Assembly: GCF_040026395.1 (NCBI RefSeq)
Contig: NZ_CP157278.1
Coordinates: forward strand, 1,922,001 to 1,986,000
DNA from: Pedobacter lusitanus
GTDB taxonomy: Bacteria > Bacteroidota > Bacteroidia > Sphingobacteriales > Sphingobacteriaceae
Direction: 5' to 3'
DNA length: 64,000 nt
In this document: positions 16,652-25,169 of the stretch, in pieces
Layout of the letters: each line of letters begins with the position of its first letter
Position numbering within the stretch: position 1 is the stretch's first letter
Notes under the pieces: generated by a model
What the model was told of the DNA's origin: nothing
What the model saw: only the letters and a program-made list of their open reading frames with translations
The model's database searches: none
Made by a program: the position numbers and the translations under genes

Positions 16652-17845
16652 ATGAAAAATAAGCTATTCCTGATTGTCCTTGTTACCTTATACAGCCAGT
16701 TATCTTTTGCACAGGAGCCGGTAGTCTTTTTGATTAATGCTCATCATATCAAAGCGAAAAAGGATGCCTATCAAAAAAAGGATGCGGCAGCAAAAAATCA
16801 GGTTGAGCTGATACTCAGCAAGGCTGATGCTTTACTTAATACGAAGCCAAAATCAGTAATGGATAAATCTTCAACTCCTCCCAGCGGCTCAAAACATGAT
16901 TATATGAGTCAGGCACCTTATTTCTGGCCTGATCCTTCCAAAGCTGACGGAATTCCCTATATCAGGAAAGATGGTGAACGAAATCCTGATATCAGGAAAA
17001 TAACTGACGCTGCTTATTTACACGATATGACAAGCAAGTGTAAATACCTTTCCCTTGCTTATTATTTTACAGGTCGTGAATCCTATGCTGCAAAAGCTTC
17101 CGAACTGCTTAATATATGGTTCCTGGCAGCTGAAACAAAAATGAATCCCAATCTTAATTATGCACAGGCTATACCTGGCCTGAATGATGGGCGTGGTATA
17201 GGAATTATTGAAAGCCGTTCACTGGCTGAACTGGCCGACTGGATTGGTCTTTTATCAGGATCAAAAGCACTCAGTAAGGATAAAACCGAAGAGATTAAGA
17301 ACTGGTATAAACAATATCTGAGCTGGATGTTAAACAGTAAAAATGGCAAGGATGAACATCACTCCAAAAATAATCATGGTACGATCTACGATGCTCAGAT
17401 TACCTCATTTGCTTTGTTTACAGATCAGAAAGCACTGGCTGAAACAACACTCACTGAAAGCCTGAAAAGGATAGCTGTGCAAATTACTCCCGAAGGTCAG
17501 CAACCACTGGAACTGGCCAGAACGAAAGCTTACAGTTACAGTACAATGAACCTGAATGAGGGTTGGTTCAACCTCGCTTTACTAGGAGAACATGCGGGGG
17601 TTGATATCTGGAATTATCAAACCGCCGATGGGAAAAGTATCCGCAAAGCACTGGACTGGCTTATTCCTTATGGGCTGGCAGAAAAAGAAAAAACCTTTAA
17701 ACAGATTATTCCCTACAATAGCAGTGAATTATACAGATTACTAATCATTGCTGGTACTGAATACAAAAACGCAGCCTATTTAAAACAGGCTGCGTCTATA
17801 CAGAAAGATCAGGAAACCCGGTTAACAGACCTGCTCTACAATTAG
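16652..17845 (+). CDS. Alginate-lyase-family polysaccharide lyase (PF05426-like, PL38/PL5 type)
   Basis: A secreted alpha/alpha-toroid lyase that probably cleaves a uronate polysaccharide by beta elimination. An ATG at 16628 is possible, but the ATG at 16652 gives a clean signal peptide ending SFAQ and follows the promoter element. Family marks are APYFWPDP near residue 90, YAQAIPGLNDGRGIGIIESRSLAELADW, the NNHGTIYD motif with the catalytic-type Asn-His, and YSYSTMNLNEGWFNLALLGE. It lies just outside the main polysaccharide operon and converges with DUF2264, with a 2-bp gap. Substrate could be alginate, polyglucuronate or a related acidic glycan; family membership is more certain than specificity. 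Confidence 0.82.
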   Translation: MKNKLFLIVLVTLYSQLSFAQEPVVFLINAHHIKAKKDAYQKKDAAAKNQVELILSKADALLNTKPKSVMDKSSTPPSGSKHDYMSQAPYFWPDPSKADGIPYIRKDGERNPDIRKITDAAYLHDMTSKCKYLSLAYYFTGRESYAAKASELLNIWFLAAETKMNPNLNYAQAIPGLNDGRGIGIIESRSLAELADWIGLLSGSKALSKDKTEEIKNWYKQYLSWMLNSKNGKDEHHSKNNHGTIYDAQITSFALFTDQKALAETTLTESLKRIAVQITPEGQQPLELARTKAYSYSTMNLNEGWFNLALLGEHAGVDIWNYQTADGKSIRKALDWLIPYGLAEKEKTFKQIIPYNSSELYRLLIIAGTEYKNAAYLKQAASIQKDQETRLTDLLYN

Positions 17846-17847
17846 TT

Positions 17848-19098
17848 TTAATACTCTACTTTATAATCTTTAACTACCTCCTGCCCTGTCCATGCCTTTA
17901 AGGATGTCCACGGAGCAGCTGGTGCTTTCCAGAATTCATGATCAGCTGGTAGCCCCAGGGTCAGAAATCCCAAAGTGGCCATATATAAACTACCGGTAGA
18001 CGTATAGGTATCTGCTATAGCTGGCTGATGACCATTAAATCCTAATACCAACCAACCTTTTTTATCAAAATTCTGCTCTCCCAGATACATATTCTGTATC
18101 ACCCTGGTTAAGGCACAACGTACCTGAGCAGGTTTTACATAATCAGGCAGTTTTTCCATTAATGCAGTCTGGGCAAGGGCCTGGAAAGCCGCTGTACGGT
18201 AAGTTATTGATCTTCCGTAAGCAGGATATGTCCCCTCCGGAGAAATACTCCTTTCCAGATATTCGCTATATCTGACCATTCTTTTTAAGGCCTGATCATA
18301 ATCAGCAACCGGAGCTTTTTTATTGTCCGATAGAATTTTTAAGAGATCTACCAGCATAGTATGAATTACATAAGAATTATAATAATCCATACTGAATTTT
18401 GCGCCATCACTGTACCAGCTGTCCCCTACATACCATTCCTTCATCTTATTCACTGCAAACTGAACTCTTGCAGGATCATACTGTTCACCAATACTCAGTA
18501 AAAATCCTTCGGTCAGACCGGAAAACAAAAGCCAGTTATTATAAGCTCCACTTCTGTTTCTCAGCGACTTAAACTCTTCAATAAAACGAGCTTTAGTTTC
18601 TTTATCCAAAGGTTCCCACAAGGCTTCCGGCGCACGGATAAAAGCCTGGGCAACATAAGCAGCATCCACAATCGGCTGTCCCTCAGTTCTGAAATTCAAA
18701 TAATCCGGACTTTTAGGATCAACTGCGTTCTTCAGTCCTTTCAAAAGCATTCTCCGCATTTCTTTACGCATTTTACCTTCGTCGGTCCGGTCATCCGGAA
18801 GTGCAAGCCACGGCGCTATTCCCGCCATGGTACGTCCTACAGCCTCCAGATAAGTAACGCTTTTAAGATTTAAACCATATTTAGGTCCTGTTTCCAGAGG
18901 CATATTCTTTTTCAGTGTTTCATTAGCCAGATTATAGACTACCGGATAAGAAATTTTATATAATGCTTTGACCCAAACCTGTCTGTCCTGTGCGCCCGTA
19001 GCAGGTTTTCCTTTTTTTTCCTGCTGTGCAATGGCCTGAGAAGTAAACACAACCAGAAAGGATAGGAATAAAGTAAATTTGTTAGGTAAAGAAATCAT
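17848..19098 (-). CDS. Secreted DUF2264-domain protein, probable glycoside hydrolase (GH154-like)
   Basis: A 416-residue protein with a signal peptide (to QAIAQ) and an alpha-helical barrel of the DUF2264 type. Typical segments are YLEAVGRTMAGIAPWLALPDD, NWLLFSGLTEGFLLSIGEQ, WYVGDSWYSDGAKFSMDYYNSYVIH and SPEGTYPAYGRSITYRTAAFQALAQ. As I recall, some members have been classed as GH154, with beta-glucuronidase activity, which would suit this locus, but activity is not shown by sequence alone. It is the last gene of the minus-strand operon SusC, SusD, GH16, PL8, GH88, DUF2264. Expected location is the periplasm. Confidence 0.8.
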   Translation of the reverse strand: MISLPNKFTLFLSFLVVFTSQAIAQQEKKGKPATGAQDRQVWVKALYKISYPVVYNLANETLKKNMPLETGPKYGLNLKSVTYLEAVGRTMAGIAPWLALPDDRTDEGKMRKEMRRMLLKGLKNAVDPKSPDYLNFRTEGQPIVDAAYVAQAFIRAPEALWEPLDKETKARFIEEFKSLRNRSGAYNNWLLFSGLTEGFLLSIGEQYDPARVQFAVNKMKEWYVGDSWYSDGAKFSMDYYNSYVIHTMLVDLLKILSDNKKAPVADYDQALKRMVRYSEYLERSISPEGTYPAYGRSITYRTAAFQALAQTALMEKLPDYVKPAQVRCALTRVIQNMYLGEQNFDKKGWLVLGFNGHQPAIADTYTSTGSLYMATLGFLTLGLPADHEFWKAPAAPWTSLKAWTGQEVVKDYKVEY

Positions 19099-19177
19099 AA
19101 GGTAATCAGGGTTAAAATTTAAATCTTTAATTGTGGTTAAAATCAGTTATTCTGCTACATAAAATCAGCTTTATGAA

Positions 19178-20380
19178 TTACAAATACCATTTTTTATATC
19201 TGCCTAAAGCTTCCAGGAAATAGTAATCAGCATAAACTAAAGGTACGTCAATTTCGCTGTTCAATGGAAGAGCTCCGGTACTGTGTAATAATAGGAAGCC
19301 TCCGTTTTCACCGGATTTCGCACGATACGCAGGACTGGCGAGAGATCTGATCATAGTTTCTGCCGAAGATATAAACTCAGCTTTCTCTTTTGCTGCTGCC
19401 GTATACTGAGCCAGTTCCAGCAAAGCAGATGCAGTAATAGCACCCGCAGAAGCATCGCGTTCCGCATAAGGAATTTTTGGCGCATCAAAATCCCAGAACG
19501 GAATTTTATCAGCAGGTAAATTCGGATGGTTTAAAATAAAATGAGCTATCCCCTTTGCCTGTTTCAGATACTTCTGATTCTTAGTATCTCTGTACATCAT
19601 GGTATAACCATATAAGGCCCAGGCTTGTCCGCGTGCCCAGGCTGAGCTGCTTGCCGCCCCCTGCCAGGTTGCCTTGCGATTAACTTTTCCGGTTGCCAGA
19701 TCATAATCTACTACATGATAAGAGCTGAAATCAGGTCTGAAATGGTTCTTTAAAGTGGTATTGGCATGTTTAACTGCGATCTCTTTGTAATGAGCATCTC
19801 CTCCGTTATCACTTACCCAGTTTAACATTTCCAGGTTCATCATATTGTCAATGATAACCGGACACTTCCAGTACTTGCTTTTATCCCATGACTGAATAGA
19901 TTCAATCGACGGACGGTAACGCTTGGCCAGAGAAGCTGCAGACCGCTCAATGACAGCCTTATAAGCAGGATCTTTAGTCAGACGGTAACCATTTCCAAAA
20001 CTGCAGAACATCATAAATCCCAGATCATGATTTCCGCTGTAATCCTGATTAGGCTCAATTACTTTTAATGCTTTTTCAGCAGTTTTTTTCACCTCTGCAT
20101 CTCTGGTCTGTTCATAGATATACCATAACGAACCACTGTAAAACCCACTGCACCACCATTTAATATCATAGGCAATCAGTTTATTTTTTTTTGCGTCATA
20201 ACTCTGTGGCGTTAAACCCGCAGGGATATTTTTATCCAGGACCTTGTATTGTGCAGCTGCAAAATTAAATTGTTCATCAATTAATTGCCCCATGTTTTGT
20301 AATTGTGTCTCTGTTTTCTGCGCAAAAGAGGCAGATCCCGCCAGTAAAAGTAGTCCTGCAATTAAATTGATTCTTTTCAT
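19178..20380 (-). CDS. Unsaturated glucuronyl hydrolase, GH88
   Basis: Removes the unsaturated 4-deoxy-hexenuronic acid left on oligosaccharides by polysaccharide lyases. A 20-residue signal peptide (ending SASFAQ) points to the periplasm. The two catalytic-type Asp residues are in SGNHDLGFMMF (Asp119) and VIIDNMMNLEML (Asp178), with WARGQAWALYGYTMMY and WDFDAPKIPYAERDASAGAITASALLELAQY completing the GH88 toroid. Length (400) is normal. It sits 72 bp after the PL8 lyase in the same operon, which fits a direct follow-on step: PL8 makes the unsaturated ends, GH88 releases the sugar acid, and KduI and the downstream enzymes consume it. Confidence 0.92.
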   Translation of the reverse strand: MKRINLIAGLLLLAGSASFAQKTETQLQNMGQLIDEQFNFAAAQYKVLDKNIPAGLTPQSYDAKKNKLIAYDIKWWCSGFYSGSLWYIYEQTRDAEVKKTAEKALKVIEPNQDYSGNHDLGFMMFCSFGNGYRLTKDPAYKAVIERSAASLAKRYRPSIESIQSWDKSKYWKCPVIIDNMMNLEMLNWVSDNGGDAHYKEIAVKHANTTLKNHFRPDFSSYHVVDYDLATGKVNRKATWQGAASSSAWARGQAWALYGYTMMYRDTKNQKYLKQAKGIAHFILNHPNLPADKIPFWDFDAPKIPYAERDASAGAITASALLELAQYTAAAKEKAEFISSAETMIRSLASPAYRAKSGENGGFLLLHSTGALPLNSEIDVPLVYADYYFLEALGRYKKWYL

Positions 20381-20452
20381 TTTTCTATTTTTCTAATTCA
20401 TTTATATCCTGATTCTACCCTGTTGAGAAACCGGGTTAACCTTTTTTTAAAC

Positions 20453-22642
20453 TTATAAACTTAACCGGCTTGTGACTGTTGCTCCACGTTGTGCACCATC
20501 TGGTAGAATACAGTCCAGTTTCTTTAACCCTTTCAGTCCTGGTAATTGAAGTTCCAGGTGTACAGCTGCACTTACCTGCCCCGGATCTGCAATGTCGATT
20601 ATCGGATTTTCGGTATGTAAACCCTGAATTAAAATCGTACACGCTTTATCCGCTTTAACAGACAGACCAGCAGTATTTAGTGCACCTTCTTTATAAAAAA
20701 CCAGTTGCAAAATATCTAAACCCCGGTGTTCTACCACTTGTAAATCTTCTGTGTTACTCCATATTTTTATCATAGATAATTTATAGGTATTCATCATGTT
20801 AACATCTTCCAGCCCCGGAACAACAATATATGCATAGTGTCCGGCTGCTGGTTTACTTCCGTGAAGAAAAGAAAGCTGAAATATCCCACCACTCACTTCA
20901 TCTTTAGGCTGAAACTGATTGATCCGGTACCAGCTGCCTTTTTGTGTTTGATTACTCACACTTAAATCACCGTTTTCAGGTAAAAAATAACCAATATGAT
21001 TATGCCATACCCATTTAAGGGCTGAACTTTTCTGGCCGGTTTCAGCTCCCAGCAAGGTAGTTTTCTGCATTGAATTTGTTTTTGCCTGAACAGACTGAGT
21101 TTTATGGATTTCAGTCTCAGGTTGCTTTACATCCGCATATCCCAGCGCCACGTTTCCTTTTAGCCAGCTCTGATCTAATGTGGTAGTCACTTCTTCAGCT
21201 GCTGTACTTTTAATACCAGCACCTAAACACACAATTTCCTTATCAAAAAAGAACCAGGCTTTTTTTGCCTGTACGTCATCATAATTCTGTGCATAAACTG
21301 CCAGGCCATAAAGACCGTTACTTACTCCGCCGGCAAAGGCCGTAGTACCTTGAACTCCCCAGTCCTGTCTGATTGTTGCGCCCTCATCACCGGAGTAATT
21401 CCTGCTGGTCACTCCCGGAATTTTATCCCATTCCCAAACCGGCATCACATTGGCATATTCATCACCGTTAACCTGGATATTGGTAGCGCCATCGGCCAGA
21501 AACTTACCCAGTATGTTTTCATTATTGCCTCTTTCCGTTCTCAAAGTTCTTGAAGAAGCTGTTTGTACACTAAATGTATATCCTGGCCGGGTATGCAGTG
21601 TATAACCACTTTTCCAGTACTGTCTGTTACCGGGAATAACTCCGGTTGAAGGAGATACCTGCTGCGCCATCCGCTCAGCTGCCACCTGCCAGTAAACTTC
21701 ATTCTCCGGACTGAGCACTTTAATCTTGGTTATCAACCCGGTAAAATTGCCTTTTAAGGAGTCCTTTCTGCTGATTCCACGACCACGAACATTAAAATCA
21801 AAAAAACTGCCTCTGATAGTCTTAAAAAAAGTGTCTTTGATATAGGTAATCAATATACTCAGCTGATCCTGCGGCATAGCGTAAGCTGTCCCTCTTAAGT
21901 AGAAAGCGGCATTTACCGAATTACCTGCAAAGACAGCTCCGTAACTGCCTATTGCCTGCTGTTTCCCATGTTGAAAATAACTGTTGTCAATCTGGACACC
22001 TTCTCTTCCATCGATGATAGAAACCGGCTCGAATAAATATTTTGAGGCAGAATCAAGCGTAGATTTACTTGAGGTCAGACAAGCCCGGTATAAATAATGC
22101 AGGGCTTCATCCGATGTATTGGCATAATCCCCGGTCTTTAATTTTCTGACCATAAGGGCGATCAGCGAACTTTCCAGCGCTGCAGGCAAAGGTTTTTTTC
22201 CGTAACGCATCAGAATGAGTATTTCACCTATGGTCTTTGGATAAAAGATATCATTATACCACCAGTTCCTGTTTTTTGGGTTAACATCTATCCAATGCTT
22301 AAGCGATTTAACAATTGCTTCATAAGCAACCGGATCACCATATAACTGATGATCAGCCCCACTGAAAGCAATGGCTATCGTTTTAATTCTCTGCAAAGGA
22401 TTATAATCCGGATTTGTATAATTTATGTCCGCCCAGCTGCCGTCCGGTTTTAAAGCAGTGATACTTTTCAAAACCTGTTCATCTGCTGACCTGCTATTCC
22501 CGTCACCCCGCAAATCTGTATTAATGCGGTTCATTATCGTCTGATACGGTACTGTCTGAGCAACAACAACGGTATTGCTTAACAAAATCAGCAGCAGATA
22601 AAACAATTTTCTATTGGTATACCCTGACATAATCCACTTCAT
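20453..22642 (-). CDS. Polysaccharide lyase family 8 (chondroitinase AC / hyaluronate lyase type)
   Basis: A 729-residue secreted lyase cleaving beside uronic acids in a polysaccharide by beta elimination. Signal peptide to TVVVAQ, alpha/alpha toroid to about residue 340, then the beta-sandwich domains. Active-site residues of the family are seen: Asn175 in ANTSDEALHY, His225 and Tyr234 in YFQHGKQQAIGSYG, Arg288 and Arg292 in NVRGRGISRKD, and the Glu370/Asn373 pair in TERGNNENILG. These match, by recollection, the catalytic residues of Pedobacter heparinus chondroitinase AC. An ATG at 22630 would also give a signal peptide. The start overlaps the GH16 end by 32 bp. Whether the substrate is chondroitin, hyaluronan or another glucuronate glycan is open. 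Confidence 0.92.
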   Translation of the reverse strand: MKWIMSGYTNRKLFYLLLILLSNTVVVAQTVPYQTIMNRINTDLRGDGNSRSADEQVLKSITALKPDGSWADINYTNPDYNPLQRIKTIAIAFSGADHQLYGDPVAYEAIVKSLKHWIDVNPKNRNWWYNDIFYPKTIGEILILMRYGKKPLPAALESSLIALMVRKLKTGDYANTSDEALHYLYRACLTSSKSTLDSASKYLFEPVSIIDGREGVQIDNSYFQHGKQQAIGSYGAVFAGNSVNAAFYLRGTAYAMPQDQLSILITYIKDTFFKTIRGSFFDFNVRGRGISRKDSLKGNFTGLITKIKVLSPENEVYWQVAAERMAQQVSPSTGVIPGNRQYWKSGYTLHTRPGYTFSVQTASSRTLRTERGNNENILGKFLADGATNIQVNGDEYANVMPVWEWDKIPGVTSRNYSGDEGATIRQDWGVQGTTAFAGGVSNGLYGLAVYAQNYDDVQAKKAWFFFDKEIVCLGAGIKSTAAEEVTTTLDQSWLKGNVALGYADVKQPETEIHKTQSVQAKTNSMQKTTLLGAETGQKSSALKWVWHNHIGYFLPENGDLSVSNQTQKGSWYRINQFQPKDEVSGGIFQLSFLHGSKPAAGHYAYIVVPGLEDVNMMNTYKLSMIKIWSNTEDLQVVEHRGLDILQLVFYKEGALNTAGLSVKADKACTILIQGLHTENPIIDIADPGQVSAAVHLELQLPGLKGLKKLDCILPDGAQRGATVTSRLSL

Positions 22643-23390
22643 ATTTTAAAGGTAATATGTTATCATCCAGCGGCCCGCCCAAATTCCCCTGTCTGCCCAA
22701 TGCAAGATTTAACAGCAGATAAAAAGGTTTTTTAAAAGTATCTCCGGGATTATAAGCTGCTTTTTTATACTCAAAAACAAAATATTTCAGTTCATCAATA
22801 TAAAAAGTGATTCCTTTTTTATTCCATTCTATCGCATAAATATGGTAATCTTCGTTAGGTGCACCTACCTTAGGTTTTTCTCCCACGTAGTGATATTTTG
22901 CTGCAGAATCAGCATAATGTACTGTACCATAAATCTGGGTTGAATCTTTGCCAACATATTCAAGAATATCAATTTCACCACAGTTTGGCCATTTTACCTG
23001 CTGACGGTTTTCTCCGAGCATCCAGATGGCAGGCCAGCTCCCTAAACCTTTGGGAACTTTAGCCTTCACCTCTATCCTGCCATATCTGAAATGTTTTTTA
23101 CCCAGTGTAATTAAACTCGCCGAGGTATAGCTGGCCCCGTTATAGTCCTCTTTTCTGGCTTCAAGGATTAAATTTCCGTTTTCCACTCTTGCATTCTCCA
23201 ATCTCTTTGAGGTATAATACTGGGGTTCTTTATTCCGTACCAGCCCTTGTTCATAAGTCCATTTAGAACTATCAGGAAGTCCCGTATAGTTAAATTCATC
23301 CGAAAAAATGAGTTTACGTTTTCTGACTTCCTGGGCTTTCACCACATTCAGACTTAAAAGTGCCAAAATCAATAACTGATAGTTTTTCAT
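22611..23390 (-). CDS. GH16 beta-glucanase (laminarinase-like)
   Basis: A 259-residue secreted endo-hydrolase of the GH16 beta-jelly-roll fold; signal peptide ends NVVKAQ. The catalytic motif is GEIDILEYVG, with Glu139 as nucleophile and Glu144 as acid/base, and the wide E-x-D-x-x-E spacing is that of beta-1,3-glucanases (laminarinase side of GH16). Also visible are FSDEFNYTGLPDSSKWTYE and GSWPAIWMLG. It is placed in the operon between SusD (7 bp gap) and PL8 (32 bp overlap). Finding it with uronate-cleaving enzymes suggests a substrate with beta-linked hexoses as well as uronic acid; hydrolysis of laminarin as a side activity is an alternative. Confidence 0.9.
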   Translation of the reverse strand: MKNYQLLILALLSLNVVKAQEVRKRKLIFSDEFNYTGLPDSSKWTYEQGLVRNKEPQYYTSKRLENARVENGNLILEARKEDYNGASYTSASLITLGKKHFRYGRIEVKAKVPKGLGSWPAIWMLGENRQQVKWPNCGEIDILEYVGKDSTQIYGTVHYADSAAKYHYVGEKPKVGAPNEDYHIYAIEWNKKGITFYIDELKYFVFEYKKAAYNPGDTFKKPFYLLLNLALGRQGNLGGPLDDNILPLKYEVDYVRVYQ

Positions 23391-23397
23391 GTTATGC

Positions 23398-25158
23398 TTA
23401 GTTTATCCAGCCTGTATTCTGTTTCAGATTAGGGTTTCTTTCAATTTCAACCTGAGGAATTGGCCAGGTATAAATATAATCACCTTTAAACGAGTATGGA
23501 TATACTGTATTTCCCCAGATTTGTTTAACCCCATTACCGGCATAGAAAACTTTGTCTTTCCAGCTTTTCCAGCGCAGCTCATCAAAATAATTAATCCCTT
23601 CGTTTGGAAACTCCACACGGCGTTCATTACGGATACGCTCTCTTAAATCAGTCTGATCACTTACATAAGTTGGCAATGAACCATTGCCCATCTGCAGTAC
23701 AGCAGCACCAGCCCTGCTTCTTACTTCATTAACTTTTGCAATCGCATCACCAGTAGATCCCTGCTCATTCAAAGCTTCTGCCCACATCAGCAATACGTCT
23801 GCATACCGGATAACCGGAAAGTCTGTAGGACCATAAGATCTGTTCAGCGTCTCAGCAGTTCCTTCATAAACAAACTTTCTGTATAAATAATAGAAATAAC
23901 TTTGCGTATCAGTTCTAAGATCTCCGTTTAACGCAGCCTCTGAACGGTATGGCCATCTCGAAGTCACTGTTGCATTTAAACCGCTGTATACGCCAACATA
24001 AGTAGAGTACGGTGTAATTACATTGGCCGCCAGACGCGGATCACGATTAGTATAAGCCTGTAAAATACGTGCTTCATTACCCGCAGGGAGATAAAGACTC
24101 ATTTTAGCCCCTCTTGTTGCTGCCGCAGCAATTTCAGCAGCAGTCAGGTTATTTCTTAAAAAATAAACTTCTCTTTCTGCAACAGATAAAGCAGAATATC
24201 CAGGAAGCACACGCTCCCAGTTAAATTTGGAACCATCAGCATTTTCATACAGGTCAACCAGATTTGGAGATACATGATAAGTATTCCAGCATGAACCAAA
24301 AGATGATCTTGTACCACAGAAAAACTGTGTTGTAGAACCTGAGTTTGCTACTCCGATATTCTGAATAGAAAAGATCATTTCATTACTTTGTTCATTAGCA
24401 GTTTTAAACAGCGCCTGATAATTGTTAAATAATCCATAACCCGCATCTTTAACTTTACTGAAGTCGGCAGCTGCCAGAGCCCATTTCTGCTGATATAAAT
24501 AAGCTTTACCACGCATTGCATAAGCAGCTCCTTTAGTGGCATGACCATAGGCAGCATTACCGGCAGCGTATCTGTCCGGCAGATTAGGTTCTGCAATACA
24601 AGCCGTCAGATCTGCAATAACCTGTGTCCAGACTTCCTCTTCTGTAGAACGGCCACGGGTAGCATCATCAGCTAAGAAAGGTTCCAGGTAAATAGGCACA
24701 CCTTTATACAGCTGGTTTAACCTCATGTAGAAATAAGCTCTTAAAAACTTTGCTTCTGCTACATAGCGACTCTTTTTCGCATCGGCGGATGGAGATTTAA
24801 CCGGGATGTTTTTGATGGCATCATTAGCCCGCTGAATCCCTTCATACATATTTTTCCAGGTATCGCTGAAAGCTGAATTACCTGTGGTAATTGTCCCGGC
24901 CATCATGACTTCTGAACCACTCGTCTGCCCGGTCAAACCAAAACGGTCCAGCTGATACAGTTCAAGTCCGGATGCACCGGAAGTATTGATTCCCAGACGC
25001 AGTGCATTATAAACCCCACTGATTCCCAGATCGGTCAGGTTATCGGTAGTCCACATTTTTTCTGCATCCACTGCCGAAGAAGGTGCAGTTTCCAGTAAGT
25101 TTTTTTTACATCCTGACAGTACAACCAGGGTTAGTATAATTGATAAAATCTTTTTCAT
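23398..25158 (-). CDS. SusD/RagB glycan-binding lipoprotein
   Basis: A 586-residue outer-membrane lipoprotein that pairs with the SusC gene 11 bp upstream. Lipobox LSGC gives Cys17 after a short signal peptide. SusD marks are VAEAKFLRAYFYMRLNQLYKGVPIYLEP with its TPR-like helices, YPVIRYADVLLMWAEALNEQGS-like sequence (FPVIRYADVLLMWAEALNE here), VRSRAGAA and RRVEFPNEGINYFDELRW near the C-terminus, all in normal order. Length is typical for a glycan SusD. In this locus it should hold the acidic polysaccharide at the cell surface for import. Confidence 0.94.
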   Translation of the reverse strand: MKKILSIILTLVVLSGCKKNLLETAPSSAVDAEKMWTTDNLTDLGISGVYNALRLGINTSGASGLELYQLDRFGLTGQTSGSEVMMAGTITTGNSAFSDTWKNMYEGIQRANDAIKNIPVKSPSADAKKSRYVAEAKFLRAYFYMRLNQLYKGVPIYLEPFLADDATRGRSTEEEVWTQVIADLTACIAEPNLPDRYAAGNAAYGHATKGAAYAMRGKAYLYQQKWALAAADFSKVKDAGYGLFNNYQALFKTANEQSNEMIFSIQNIGVANSGSTTQFFCGTRSSFGSCWNTYHVSPNLVDLYENADGSKFNWERVLPGYSALSVAEREVYFLRNNLTAAEIAAAATRGAKMSLYLPAGNEARILQAYTNRDPRLAANVITPYSTYVGVYSGLNATVTSRWPYRSEAALNGDLRTDTQSYFYYLYRKFVYEGTAETLNRSYGPTDFPVIRYADVLLMWAEALNEQGSTGDAIAKVNEVRSRAGAAVLQMGNGSLPTYVSDQTDLRERIRNERRVEFPNEGINYFDELRWKSWKDKVFYAGNGVKQIWGNTVYPYSFKGDYIYTWPIPQVEIERNPNLKQNTGWIN

Positions 25159-25169
25159 TTCTTTCTCCC